Notes under the pieces: generated by a model | What the model was told of the DNA's origin: nothing | The model's input: the letters and a program-made list of their open reading frames with translations, nothing else | Database searches by the model: none | Position numbers and translations under genes: made by a program | DNA from: Closterium sp. NIES-65 | Taxonomy: Eukaryota > Streptophyta > Zygnematophyceae > Desmidiales > Closteriaceae | Length of the DNA stretch: 64,000 nucleotides | Direction of reading: 5' to 3' | Assembly (NCBI GenBank): GCA_948144175.1 | Contig: CANXME010002087.1 | Span: 2,973,501 to 3,037,500, forward strand | In this document: in pieces, positions 42,350-51,829 of the stretch | How the letters are laid out: the number at the start of each line of letters is the position of its first letter | Position numbering within the stretch: position 1 is the first letter of the stretch

Positions 42350-43569
42350 GATCTGCTTAAGTCTGGTGTTGATATCTTTGCTCTTGACTATGATGCTATC
42401 CTTGCTGCCATGTATGCTGTGACTATGAGTGCTGAGGGTGACTATTACGTGTCTGTTCCGCCCGACCCGGACATTGGTGCTGCTGCTCTAGGTGCTAGTG
42501 AGTCTGTCGCTCAAGGTGCTAGTGAGTCAGCTGCTCCAGGTACTGGTGAGTTTGCTTTCTCAGGTACTGCGCCCGCTGAGGCCTTGCACACCTTCACAGT
42601 TGACTCAGGTGCTTCGCGCTCCTTCTTTTGCGACTGCACCACTCTCACGCCACTCAGTCGGCCGGTTGCGGTCTCCCTGGCGGACCCCTCTGGAGGTCCT
42701 GTCCTTGCGCACTCTTCCACGATTCTACCATGTCTAGGAGTCCCATCTGGCTCACTGTCAGGTCTCCACCTCCCCTCGTTCTCTACGAACTTGGTGAGTG
42801 GCGCTGATCTCCAGGATGTGTGGGTTGACCAGTTCACTCCTGGAGGTCAGCGAGTGACCCACTGCACTTGCTCCCAGACTGGTAGACACCTGGCCACATT
42901 CACCCGAGCGCCTAGCTTGAGCCTGTACACACTGACTACTGCGTCCCCCAAGATAGCTGCGTCTGCGTCCGTGCCTGGTCAACTAGCTGCCCCCTGCTCG
43001 TGTCGGGCTCTGTCGCACCGGACCCTTCTTTCGTACCACCGTCTTGGTCACCCCTCGGTGCAGCGCCTTCGGGCCATGCACCGCCATCTCCTAGTCTCTG
43101 GCCTTCTGGAGACTCTGCCTCCTCTCCCACCCTCCCCTACCCCCCCCTGCCTTCCCTGTGTCGAGGGGCGGCAACGCGCTGCTCCTCACTACTCCTCGTT
43201 CCCCCCGACGTCTGCTCCCCTGCAGACCCTGCACATGGACATGTGGGGCCCAACCCGCGTCCGTGGACAGGGCCACGAGCGGTACTTCCTGCTGGTTGTT
43301 GACGACTACTCGCGCTACACCACGGTCTTCCCCTTGCGCACCAAGGGTGAGGTCCCTGATGTTTTGATCCCTTGGATCCGCGCTGCCCGTCTCAAGCTCC
43401 GCAAGCGGTTCGGGACGGAGTTTCCCGTCCTGCGTCTGCACTATGACAGAGGTGAAGAATTTTCCTCTGACCTGCTGCAGAGCTTTTGTCATGGGGAGGG
43501 CATTCGCCAGACGTTCACGCTTCCGGCCTCTCCGCAGCAAAATGGGGTTGCTGAGCGCCGCAATGGCTT
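42350..43569 (+). pseudogene. TE3 protease, GAG-pre and integrase N-terminal part
   Basis: The frame shows VDSGASRSFFCD (protease), YHRLGHPSVQRL, CLPCVEGRQRAA, LHMDMWGPTRVRGQGHERY, LVVDDYSRYTTVFPL, LHYDRGEEF and SPQQNGVAERRNG. It is open from 42410 up to the methyltransferase junction; after RRNGL the integrase sequence is lost and resumes at about 44336. Confidence 0.88.
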
Positions 43570-44350
43570 GCAGTTGCTCGGCAGGGACCACATTCTGCCA
43601 GTACATTCTGAGCCGGTGCGCGTAGGACCCCATTCTAGCCGCATCGCAGCTCATCCCTTCTCCCAGTTGTCCCCTGATCCTGTCCCTCACCAGTCGGATT
43701 GGCTCTCTGCTATCCCCCTCCAGGTCCAGGTTCTCTAGCAAGTATGCCACCCTGCCCTGCCTCTCCTGCAGCCACTCCCTGATTCGGAACAGATCCTCCA
43801 GCAGCCCCGCCCTATGATCTTCTCCTCCCTTGCCCCTGCCTCCCCAAGACACCACTTGGCATTCCCACCCTGCCACCAGCAGATCCACCTGCCCCCAGCT
43901 CGCTACTTCGGCCTCACCTATGTCTTTCACATCGTGAATCGTCCCCCTCATCGCCTTGCCGATCACCTCCTCACTCAGCAGGTCTAGGAATTCCGCTTGC
44001 AGCTTCCTGGCATGGTGCTCCGCCATCCTCCTCATCCCGGGTTCCTTCTCTACATATGTCCATCTCTTCACTGCTATCCCATTCCTCATCAATGCTGACA
44101 GCCCAGCCCCTATCCCCCCAAATAGCTCCACCAGGTGGATGGGCTGCTGCCAATCACTCTGCTGCTGCGGCTTGTCCATCCCCTTCATTCTAGGCGCTCC
44201 TCCCCTCCCTGGCAGCCCTCCCTGCTCCCCTAGCAGCCGCTCCCCCACGGCCTGGTATGCTCTCTTCGGCTCCACTTTCACGAATCGCACTGGCAGTTCT
44301 CCTAGCGGCCCCTCCCTTTTCCAGTATCTGGTCCTCGCTCGTACATCCAT
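43091..44350 (-). CDS. C5-cytosine DNA methyltransferase ORF, antisense within TE3 integrase
   Basis: The 419-codon frame has foreign sequence only for residues about 5-260 (43570-44335); both ends are antisense integrase. Motif I is VELFGGIGAG (74-83), followed by an acidic strand end VEKEPG. The motif IV segment is LLVAGWECQVVSWGG with catalytic Cys164, motif VI is LLENL (Glu206) and a motif VIII-like segment is GSYAHRLRMYWQN. The pattern is closest to the DNMT3/DRM-like group and to methyltransferases known from algal and dinoflagellate retrotransposons. The usual Pro before the Cys is Glu here, and the target-recognition and final motifs are missing or lie ahead of motif I, so activity is doubtful. 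A start at 44188 or 44179 would lie inside the insert. The frame is unbroken although the host element has many stops, suggesting a later insertion. Confidence 0.85.
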   Translation of the reverse strand: MDVRARTRYWKREGPLGELPVRFVKVEPKRAYQAVGERLLGEQGGLPGRGGAPRMKGMDKPQQQSDWQQPIHLVELFGGIGAGLSALMRNGIAVKRWTYVEKEPGMRRMAEHHARKLQAEFLDLLSEEVIGKAMRGTIHDVKDIGEAEVASWGQVDLLVAGWECQVVSWGGRGKGGEDHRAGLLEDLFRIREWLQERQGRVAYLLENLDLEGDSREPIRLVRDRIRGQLGEGMSCDAARMGSYAHRLRMYWQNVVPAEQLQAIAALSNPILLRRGRKRERLANALPMTKALQQVRGKFFTSVIVQTQDGKLRPEPLAELETGSADPRDQNIRDLTLGAQGEDRGVARVVVNNQQEVPLVALSTDAGWAPHVHVQGLQGSRRRGERGVVRSSALPPLDTGKAGGGRGGWERRQSLQKARD

Positions 44351-46143
44351 GGTCCATGCGGCTGCCCCCCATTTTCTGTGGCCGTTTGCGGTCCGCTACG
44401 CTGCACATCAGCTCAACCTCTGGCCCCGTGTCTCCTTGCCGAAGACCTCGCCCACACTGCGGTGGACAGGGAAGGTTGGCAATGCGTCGGTGTTCCGGGT
44501 CTAGGGTTCTCGTGCTTTTCTCCGTGATACCACCGCGGACAAGCTCTCCACCCGTGCTGCTCCCTACGTCTTCCTTTGGTGTTGTCCTTGACGCGCCCGG
44601 CTGGCAGTTTTACCACCCCACCTCGCGCCGAGTCCTGCCCTCTCAGGACGTCATGTTCAACGAGTCGGTTCCTTTTTACCGTCTCTTCCCCTACCGCGCT
44701 GCCCCTCTCCCCCCCCCCACCGCCCTTCCTTGCACCAGGTCCTCCCCCAGTAGACCCCCTCCCCCCTCAGGCTCCGGCTCCCTCAGGTGTGTCTCAGGTA
44801 GACGCTGTCGAGCCTATCGAGGTAGCGGTTGACTCTGGTGCTACTGGGGGTGCTTAGCTTGTGCGTGCGGAGCCTGGGGGTGCTGAGCCTGGGGGTACGG
44901 CGCCTAGGGGTGCTGAGCCTGAGCGTGTGGAGTCTCGGGGTGCTAAGCCTGGGGGTGTCGAGCCTGCGGTTGCTGAGAAGAGGGGTGCTGAGTCTGCTGG
45001 AGGTCCTGCAGGGGCCTCGTCTCGGCGGGAGCCTCTCTCTCCATAGCAGCTAAGAGAGTAGTTTGCTCTCCGCTGGAGGCGTCAGGGCGGAGCTGGTGCG
45101 GCTGAGGAGCCTGCCGCGGGTGGCCCTGGAGCAGGAGGTGCTGGAGCTGCTACTGCTGGAGCACCTGGAGCCGCTGTAGCTAGTGGTTCTGCTGGTGTTG
45201 GCGCCGGCGCTACTGGAGCTGTTCCTGATGGAGGTGCTGCTGGTACTGGAGCTAGTGGTGTGGCAAGAGTTGGAGCTCGAGGCGTTGGAGCTATTTCTGC
45301 TGGTGGTGCTGCTGGTGCTCGAGCTCATGGTGCTGCAGAAGTTGGAGCTGGAGACCTTGGAGTTGGAGGTGCAGGAGGTCCCTCTGCTGGTTCTGGTGGT
45401 GCTGCACGGCCGCGGCCATACTTCGTTCCACTCCTTTAGCAGGTTCTTGCTCTCCCGCCTTCTACTGGTCACGCTCCTCCCTTAGAATGTCCACCGCCTG
45501 TCCAACCGCAGTCGCAGTTACAGCTAGCCTCCCCACTGCCTGCTCCTTCTCCTTACACTGGTCCGACCAGAGGTCGTGCTGAGCCTTGTGAGCCTGCGTC
45601 TCGCCCTGCGTCGACTGTTCGTGCTGCTTGCACTGGTCGTCGTGTTCCCTGTCCGCGTCCTCCTCCTGTCCCCGGCACGCACCAAATGGCACTGCGTCCT
45701 TCCACAGCTCCACACCGTGTCCCTCTGCCATCTCCTCTTGCGTCCTCCCTTGCTGATGGTCCGGATTTGGAGTGTGACTCCCTTTGTGCTGCTAGTCCTA
45801 CTGTCACGCGTCTCCTGGCTACTATTGTCACTGACCCTTCCTTTGAGTCCACAGCTGCGTCTGCCTTAGTTGCTGAGCTTGTCGACTTTGCTGCTCGCTG
45901 TCATCTAGACTACGCTGCTAGTCTTGTTGCTCAGTCTGAGTCTGTCTGTCCTCCGTCCGTTGGGGGTGAGTGTGCTCTTAGCACGGACGTCCTTGAGGAC
46001 AGGCAGGAGGAGTTCCAGTGTTTTGCCGCTGCTATACCCCATCTCGTGTCCATGCTGTTTGCACCTGAGGGAGATCCGGATGCACTAGACATCCCGACCC
46101 CGCGCTCTTACGTTGAGGCGATAGAGGGTCCCTACTCCTCTTA
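44336..46143 (+). pseudogene. TE3 integrase C-terminal part and repeat linker
   Basis: The integrase resumes at ARTSMVHAAAPHFLWPFAVRYAAHQLNLWPR, then DVMFNESVPFYRLFPYR. The linker contains GGGGGTGCTGAGCCTG-type repeats (44860-45000), Gly/Ala-rich repeats to 45410, then the conserved block ending at 46143 before RT. Frame changes are frequent. Confidence 0.8.
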
Positions 46144-47600
46144 ATGGCAGACAGCCATGGATGCAGAGATGGCTTCCTGGAAGTCCAGAGGCACTTATGT
46201 CGACGAGGTTCCCCACCTAGGGCGAACATTGTCGATGGCATGTGGATTTTTAGGGTGAAGCGGCCACCAGGTTCTCCGCTTGTCTTCAAGGTGCCTTACG
46301 CTGCTCGAGGCTCCAGTCAGGGACAGGGAGTTGACTACTTTCAGACCTTCTCCCCTACCCCAAAGATGACCACTCTTCGGGTGCTGCTGCACATCGCCGC
46401 TCAGCCTGACTACGAGCTTCACTCTCTTGAGTTCAGTACAGCCTTCCTACAGGGCAGCCTGCACGAGGAGATCTGGCTGCGCCGCCCACCTGGCTTCACT
46501 GGGCTGTTTCCTCCTGGTACCTAGTGGAGCCTCCGGCGGCCAGTCTACGGTCTTCGCCAGGCGCTCGCTAGTGAAACGACACACCGATGACGACGCTTGC
46601 GGCTCTTGGATTTGCTCCTTCTAATGCTGACCCGTCGCTGTTTCTACGCACCGACACTTCGCTGCCGCCGTTCTACATCCTCGTGTACGTCGACGACTTG
46701 GTTTTCGCCACTGCTGACACTGAGGTATTGACTCTACTGAATTCGGAGCTGCAGAAGAGACACATGTGCACAGACCTCGGTGAGCTGCACAGCTATCTTG
46801 GCTTGCAGATCACTTGGGACAGAGCACGCCGCACCATCACCCTGACTCAGTCACACATGGTGCAGCAGGTCCTTCAGCGCTTCGACTTCCAGTACTCCTC
46901 GCCACAGTCCACTCCTCTGCCTACTGGTCACTCGCTCGCAGCTCTGCCTTCGGATAAGTCCGTAGAGCCGAGTGGCCCGTATTCAAAGCTTGTGGGCTTC
47001 CTCATGTACCTGATGACCTGCTCTCGTCTTGACCTTGCTTACGCTCTCAGCATCCTGGCACGCTACGTTGCGCCCGGGAGACACTGACCGGAGCACTTGA
47101 AGGCAGCTAAGAGGGTGATGCGCTACTTGTGCAGTACGTTGGGAATGGGGCTCGTGCTTGGAGGACGGGGTCCAGTTGTCCTCACTTGTCACGGAGACGC
47201 TTCTTGGGTTGACGACTTGGCTACGCAGCGGTCGTCACAGGGTTACACCTTCAGCCTTGGTTCCAGTTCTGTTTCGTGGCGGTCTACTTGCTCGCCTTTT
47301 GTTCTCAGCTCCAGCTGTGAGGCTGAGATCTATGTAGGGGCCATGGCTGCACAGGGGCTACGCTGGCTCACCTACCTGCTGACCGGCCTGGGCAAGGCGC
47401 CTCGTTCTCCTCTAGTCCTGTACGTCGACAACAAGGCAATGCTTGCCTTGTGTCGCGAGCAGAGTCTGGAGCACAGAACAAAGCACATTGCTCTTCGCTA
47501 CTTCCTTGCTCGAGAGTTGCAGCAGTGTGGTCAGCTTCGTCTTGTTTACATGGCCTCTCAGGCCAACACTGCTGATATCTTCACCAAGGCACTTTAGCCT
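46144..47600 (+). pseudogene. TE3 reverse transcriptase-RNase H
   Basis: Motifs match TE2 RT: GMWIFRVKRPPGSPLVFK, LEFSTAFLQGSLHEE, FYILVYVDDLVFA, SYLGLQITWDR, LMYLMTCSRLDLAY, SSCEAEIYVGAMAA, LYVDNKAMLAL and NTADIFTKAL. The frame is cut at 46522-46524 (TAG), about 46560 (frameshift) and 47085-47087 (TGA). YVDD and EAE are intact here, unlike TE2. Confidence 0.88.
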
Positions 47601-47898
47601 TGTGATCATCAGTGGTTCTGTAATGTTCTAGGCCTTGTCCTCACTTGGCCTCACTTGCTCACTTCTTGACTTTACTTGTACTGTGATCTCTATATATATA
47701 CCTGCATGTTTACACTTGCTAGGTTGTGATCACTGTCTTGCTTGTTCTGCTTTATATAACCCTGCATGTGAACTGGCCTTGTGGTCGCTTGCTTGTGCTC
47801 AGAATGCGTGGTGACGTTGTGATCCACCCTTAGCCTGCTTTGCTTTTCTTGACTGGTCTTGTGACCTCTTGTTCTCCCCCACTTTGCCTTTGGAGGTG

Positions 47899-48002
47899 TG
47901 TCAAACTTATGGGTTAGACAATATGGGGTACAACACTCTTTGGTTTATTACTTGTACCTACCTACTTCCTAGTCATTTTCATTCACTCGTACTATTCTCA
48001 CA
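47899..48002 (+). repeat. 3' LTR of TE3
   Basis: Starts TGTCAAACTT after the polypurine-like TTTGGAGG and ends TTCTCACA. It contains ATATGGGGTACAACA, the second half of the family core. Shorter and much diverged from the 5' copy. Confidence 0.65.
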
Positions 48003-48115
48003 CAATGCACGCAGCAGATGGAAAAATTCTTCAACCACATCGACGATTTGACCAAAGGCGAAAAGATCCAAGCGTACACTGCGGGGCTAAGAAACGAAGT
48101 TGGTCGATAGGTGAC
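48003..48115 (+). pseudogene. Gypsy gag fragment
   Basis: Plus-strand codons give QQMEKFFNHIDDLTKGEKIQ and AYTAGLRNEV, the C-terminal part of a retrotransposon gag core. It directly abuts the TE3 3' LTR. The matching N-terminal gag is not on the left flank of TE3. Confidence 0.7.
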
Positions 48116-48129
48116 TGCAGCGAGCTACA

Positions 48130-48491
48130 GTAAATATTTCGGGGTACTTTAGTGTTCAAGGGTGGTTTACCCTAAACAGTGTCTTAACCTCATTCCAACC
48201 TTATCTTCATCCAATCCCTTTAGGATTTCCAAGGCTTTTAAGGTGCCATGTGGCACTCTACTTTTCTAACATTCCAATTCCTTGTCCCACGAACTACTTA
48301 CCGACATTCGCTCGTGCATGCTATATAAACCTTGTTTGTATTTGTCAATACAAACCAATTCACATTCAATTACACAGTAACTTCTCACCTATTTCGCCAA
48401 CAATTTTTTCGCCAAAGTCTTCCACCGCATTCCATCCTCGAGTTAGTCGACCCCGCTATTCGTTAGCGGATTTAGGCCAGCGGGCCGAACA
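48130..48491 (+). repeat. Gypsy 5' LTR and primer-binding site
   Basis: The segment ends GGGCCGAACA, and CTTGGTATCAAGAGCC (48492-48507) follows, an initiator-Met primer-binding site. CTATATAAACC at about 48322 is a likely TATA box. The left edge is approximate because no second LTR copy is in the window. Confidence 0.6.
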
Positions 48492-48602
48492 CTTGGTATC
48501 AAGAGCCTTCACGCGGAGTGACTTCCGACGAGCGACCATCGACGACGAGCGTCATCATCCCGCAGTGCCGACTTGCAGACTTGGAGTCGTCGAGCGAACA
48601 TG

Positions 48603-49207
48603 GACGAAGCCATGAACGCTCTCCCCCACGACATTCGCAACACGTTTGCCGAGCTCATGCGTCATCTCAAAGAATTGACGTTGAAAAATCGTCAGGTACA
48701 AGCGGAAATGAAATAGCTTTGCAACTTGGCTTCTAACCCTAAGATCATGCCGCACCATCTCCTGCACCCAACACGTTGACTACGCGGAAGCTCTGTCAGA
48801 ACGTCAAAGCGCGCTCAAGCCGCAAACGCCCGAGTCATTCTACCCAAGTCAACACGATGCGAATGTGCAGACGTGGGTCTTCATGCTCAACAACTACTTC
48901 GCCGCAAGCGGGGTGCAAGAGGCGGACGTGTAGCAGCGGATCGAGTACTCTGTAACGCTGCTGAGGGGCCCAGCCTTGGAGTGGTGGCGCCAACTTTGGC
49001 AGACTGCTGTACAGAGGGCTCAATTAGACGGGCATCAACAGGGCGTGGGGAATGCATCAACAACTTTGAGCCTTTCTAGTCTAGCTTTAGGTGTTACCAC
49101 GGTTCCGACGACATGGGAAGGATTTGAAGCGCTATGAGAAGTAGGTTCGACTTGGTGAACGCAAACGAAGCTGCTAGGAAGCGTCTGCGTCATTTCCGAC
49201 AAATTGG
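48603..49207 (+). pseudogene. Gypsy gag, N-terminal part
   Basis: Starts MDEAMNALPHDIRNTFAELM and, after frame changes, shows TPESFYPSQHDANVQTWVFM, LLRGPALEWWRQLW and, after another shift, RFDLVNANEAARKRLRHFRQIG. Several stops (for example 48714 and 48931) mark it as dead. TE5 is inserted right after HFRQIG. Confidence 0.75.
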
Positions 49208-49338
49208 TGTAAAACTCTTATGCTATGTGTTGTGTAGGCTGTAGTGGGGTAGCCTATATGGGGTACAATCCAATTAGGGTTAGTACTTGTATCACTTTCT
49301 TACTCAGTGCAATCATTCATGCTCCTTAGTTTCTGACA
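49208..49338 (+). repeat. 5' LTR of TE5
   Basis: 131 bp from TGTAAAACTC to TTCTGACA, with the core GTGTAGGCTGTAGTGGGGTA...ATATGGGGTACAA. It is closer to the TE2 LTR than to that of TE3. Confidence 0.85.
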
Positions 49339-49419
49339 TGGTTTCAGAGCAATAGGTCCGTAGGACCTTTTTTTTTTTTTTTTTTCGGGCCCACCATTAG
49401 CTAGTGACCGACTGCAGTC

Positions 49420-50040
49420 ACCGCGCTACCCCACGCCCTGCCCTGCGTTGCGCCGTCGCACGCGCGCCCTGCCCTGCCCTGCCTTACGTCACGCTGCCCG
49501 TGCATGCCCTGCCCCGCGTTGCACTGCCCCGCGCACGCCCTGCCCTGCCCCGCGTCCCGCTGCCCCGTGCACGCCCTGCCATGCCCCGCGTAGCGCTGCC
49601 CCACGCACGCCCTGCCCTGCCCCACGCACGCCCTGCCCTGCCCCGCGTCGCACTGCCCCATGCACGCCCTGCCCTGCCCCGCGTCGCACTGCCCCATGCA
49701 CGCCCTGCCCTGCCCCGCGTCGCGCGCCCCTGCAGCCCGTCGCGTCGCGCGCCCCTGCTGCCCGCCGCGCTGTGCACCCCTGCCGTCCATCGTGTCGCGC
49801 TGCCCGTGCGCCCCTGCTGCCCGTTGCATTGCCCGTGTGGGCTGCCCCAGCCCGTCGCGTCGCCCATCTGCCCTAACTGCCCGTGCACCGCCCCTGCCTG
49901 CCTGCGCGCCGCCCCTGCCTGCCCCGCGTCGCGCCGCCCCGCTCACGCCATCCGCGCGCCGCCCCTTGCAGCCCGCGCGCCGCCCCTTGCAGCCCGCGCG
50001 CCGCTCGTCTGCAGCCCGCGCGCCGCTCTGCTAGCGCGTA
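49420..50040 (+). repeat. GC-rich repeat leader of TE5
   Basis: Units of CCCTGCCCTGCCCCGCGTCG and GCACTGCCCCATGCACG, about 25-31 bp, then CGCGCGCCGCCCCTTGCAGCC units. Same position as the leaders of TE2 and TE3 but a third unrelated unit. Confidence 0.88.
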
Positions 50041-50088
50041 GAGTTTGGCAACGCGGCTTACCTTCCGCGCTGGCTAGAGCTGCTTAGG

Positions 50089-51667
50089 CAACGTGTGGAT
50101 ATCTTTGCTCTAGACTATGACGCTATCCTCACTGCCATGTATGCTTTGACTATTGGTACTGAGGGTGACTGTTACATGTGTTTGCTGCCCGACCCTGGTA
50201 TAGAGGATGCTGCCCTAGGCGCTGGTGAGCCTGCTCTCTTTGATACTGCGCCTGTTGAGGCCTTGCACACCTTCGTGTTTGACTCAGGTGCTTCTCGCTG
50301 CTTCTTTCGCGACAGCACCACAGTCACACCACTCGCAGCACCGGTTGCAGTCTCTCTGACTGACTTCTCTAGGGGACCGGTTTTTGCACGTTCCTCCACT
50401 GTTCACCCGTCTCCGGCGGTCCCGTCTGGCTCACTGTCAGGTCTTCACCTCCCCTCGTTCTCTATGAACTTGGTGAGTAACGCCATCCTTCAGGATGCTT
50501 GGGTTGATACCTTAACCCCTGGAGGACAGCGTGTGGCGATCTGCACATGTGCACGGACGGGCCGTCACCTGGCCACGTTCACCCGTCGGACTAGGTCGAG
50601 CCTATACACATTGACTACTAAGCCTCCTCAGGTAGCTGCGTCTGCATCAACGTCAGGTCAGCTAGCAGCCCTTTGTTCGTGTCGCCTCCTGTCGCACCAG
50701 ACTCTCCTCTGGTACCACCGCCTTGGTCACCCCTCCCTGCCATGCCTCCGTGGCATGCAAAACCGCCTCCTTGTCTCTGGTCTTCCCAGGTCCCTACCTC
50801 CTCTCCCACCCTCGCCTGCCCCTGCCTGCCTTCCCTGTATCGAGGGGCGGCAGCGCGCCGCTCCTCAATCCTCCTCGTTTCCCCCGACGACTGCTCCCCT
50901 GCAGACTCTCCACATGGACGTGTGGGGCCAAGCCTGCGTCCAGGGACAGGTTTTTACTTTCAGGTCTTCACCTCCCCTCATTCTCTACGAACTTGGTGAG
51001 TAACGCCGTCCTTCAAGATGCTTGGGTTGATACCTTTACCCCTGGAGGACAGCGTGTGCCGATCTGCACGTGTGCACGGACGGGCCGTCACCTGGCCACG
51101 TTCACCCTTCGGATTGGGTCGAGCCTATATACACTAACTACTGAGCCTCCTCAAGTAGATGCGTCTGCATCAACGTCAGGTCAGCTAGCAGCCCTCTGTT
51201 CGTGTCGCCTCCTTTCGCACCAGACTCTCCTCTGGCACCACCGCCTTGGTCACCCCTCCCTGCCATGCCTCCATGGCATGCACTCCCGCCTCCTTGTCTC
51301 TGGTCTTCCCAGGTCCTTGCCTCCTCTCCCACCCTCGCCTGCACCTCCCTGCCTTCCCTGTGTCGAGGGGCGGCAGCGCGCCGCTCCTCAATCATCCTCG
51401 TTTCCCCCGACGACCACTCCCCTGCAGACTCTCCATATGGACGTGTGGGGCCAAGCCCGCTTTGAGGGACAGGGCCGCGAGCGATACTTTCTGCTGGTTG
51501 TTGACGACTACTTGCGTTACACCACGGTCTTCCCCTTGCACAGCAAGGGGGAGTTCCCTGATGTCTTGATCCCTTGGATCCGTGCTGTCCGTCTCCAGCT
51601 CCGCGAGGGGTTCGGCACGGACCTTCCTGTCCTGCGTATGCACTCTGACAGAGGACGTCACGTTTGA
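50089..51667 (+). pseudogene. TE5 protease, GAG-pre and truncated integrase with internal duplication
   Basis: The protease is FDSGASRCFFRD. GAG-pre with YHRLGHPSLPCL and CLPCIEGRQR leads to LHMDVWGQ. Then about 513 bp (50438-50950) are repeated at 50961-51473, joined by TTTTTACTTT, so the GAG-pre domain occurs twice. The second copy continues into LVVDDYLRYTTVFPL and MHSDRG, then joins abruptly to the linker at a GAGGACGTC microhomology, deleting the integrase C-terminus. Confidence 0.85.
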
Positions 51668-51829
51668 CGAGTTGGTTCCCTTTTACCGTCTTTTCCTCTA
51701 CAACACTGCCCCTTACCCCCCCCGCCATCGCTCTTCCTCGCTCCAGTTCCCCCTCCGGTAGACCCCCTCCCCCCTCAGGGTCCTGCTCCTTCAGGTGTGT
51801 ATTACGTAGACCCACTCCCCTTAGTTGAG

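Larger units (their letters stand above)
39925..48002 (+). mobile_element. Ty1/copia retrotransposon TE3 (TE2 family), decayed
   Basis: The LTRs are 39925-40051 and about 47899-48002, with primer-binding site TGGTATAGAGCGGG at 40052. The order is leader repeats, gag, protease, GAG-pre/integrase, linker and RT/RNase H, collinear with TE2. The two LTRs have diverged strongly from each other and no clear target duplication remains, so the insertion is old. An unrelated antisense methyltransferase segment (about 43570-44335) splits integrase. Gag, integrase and RT carry several stops and frameshifts. The RT box keeps YVDD. Confidence 0.88.
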
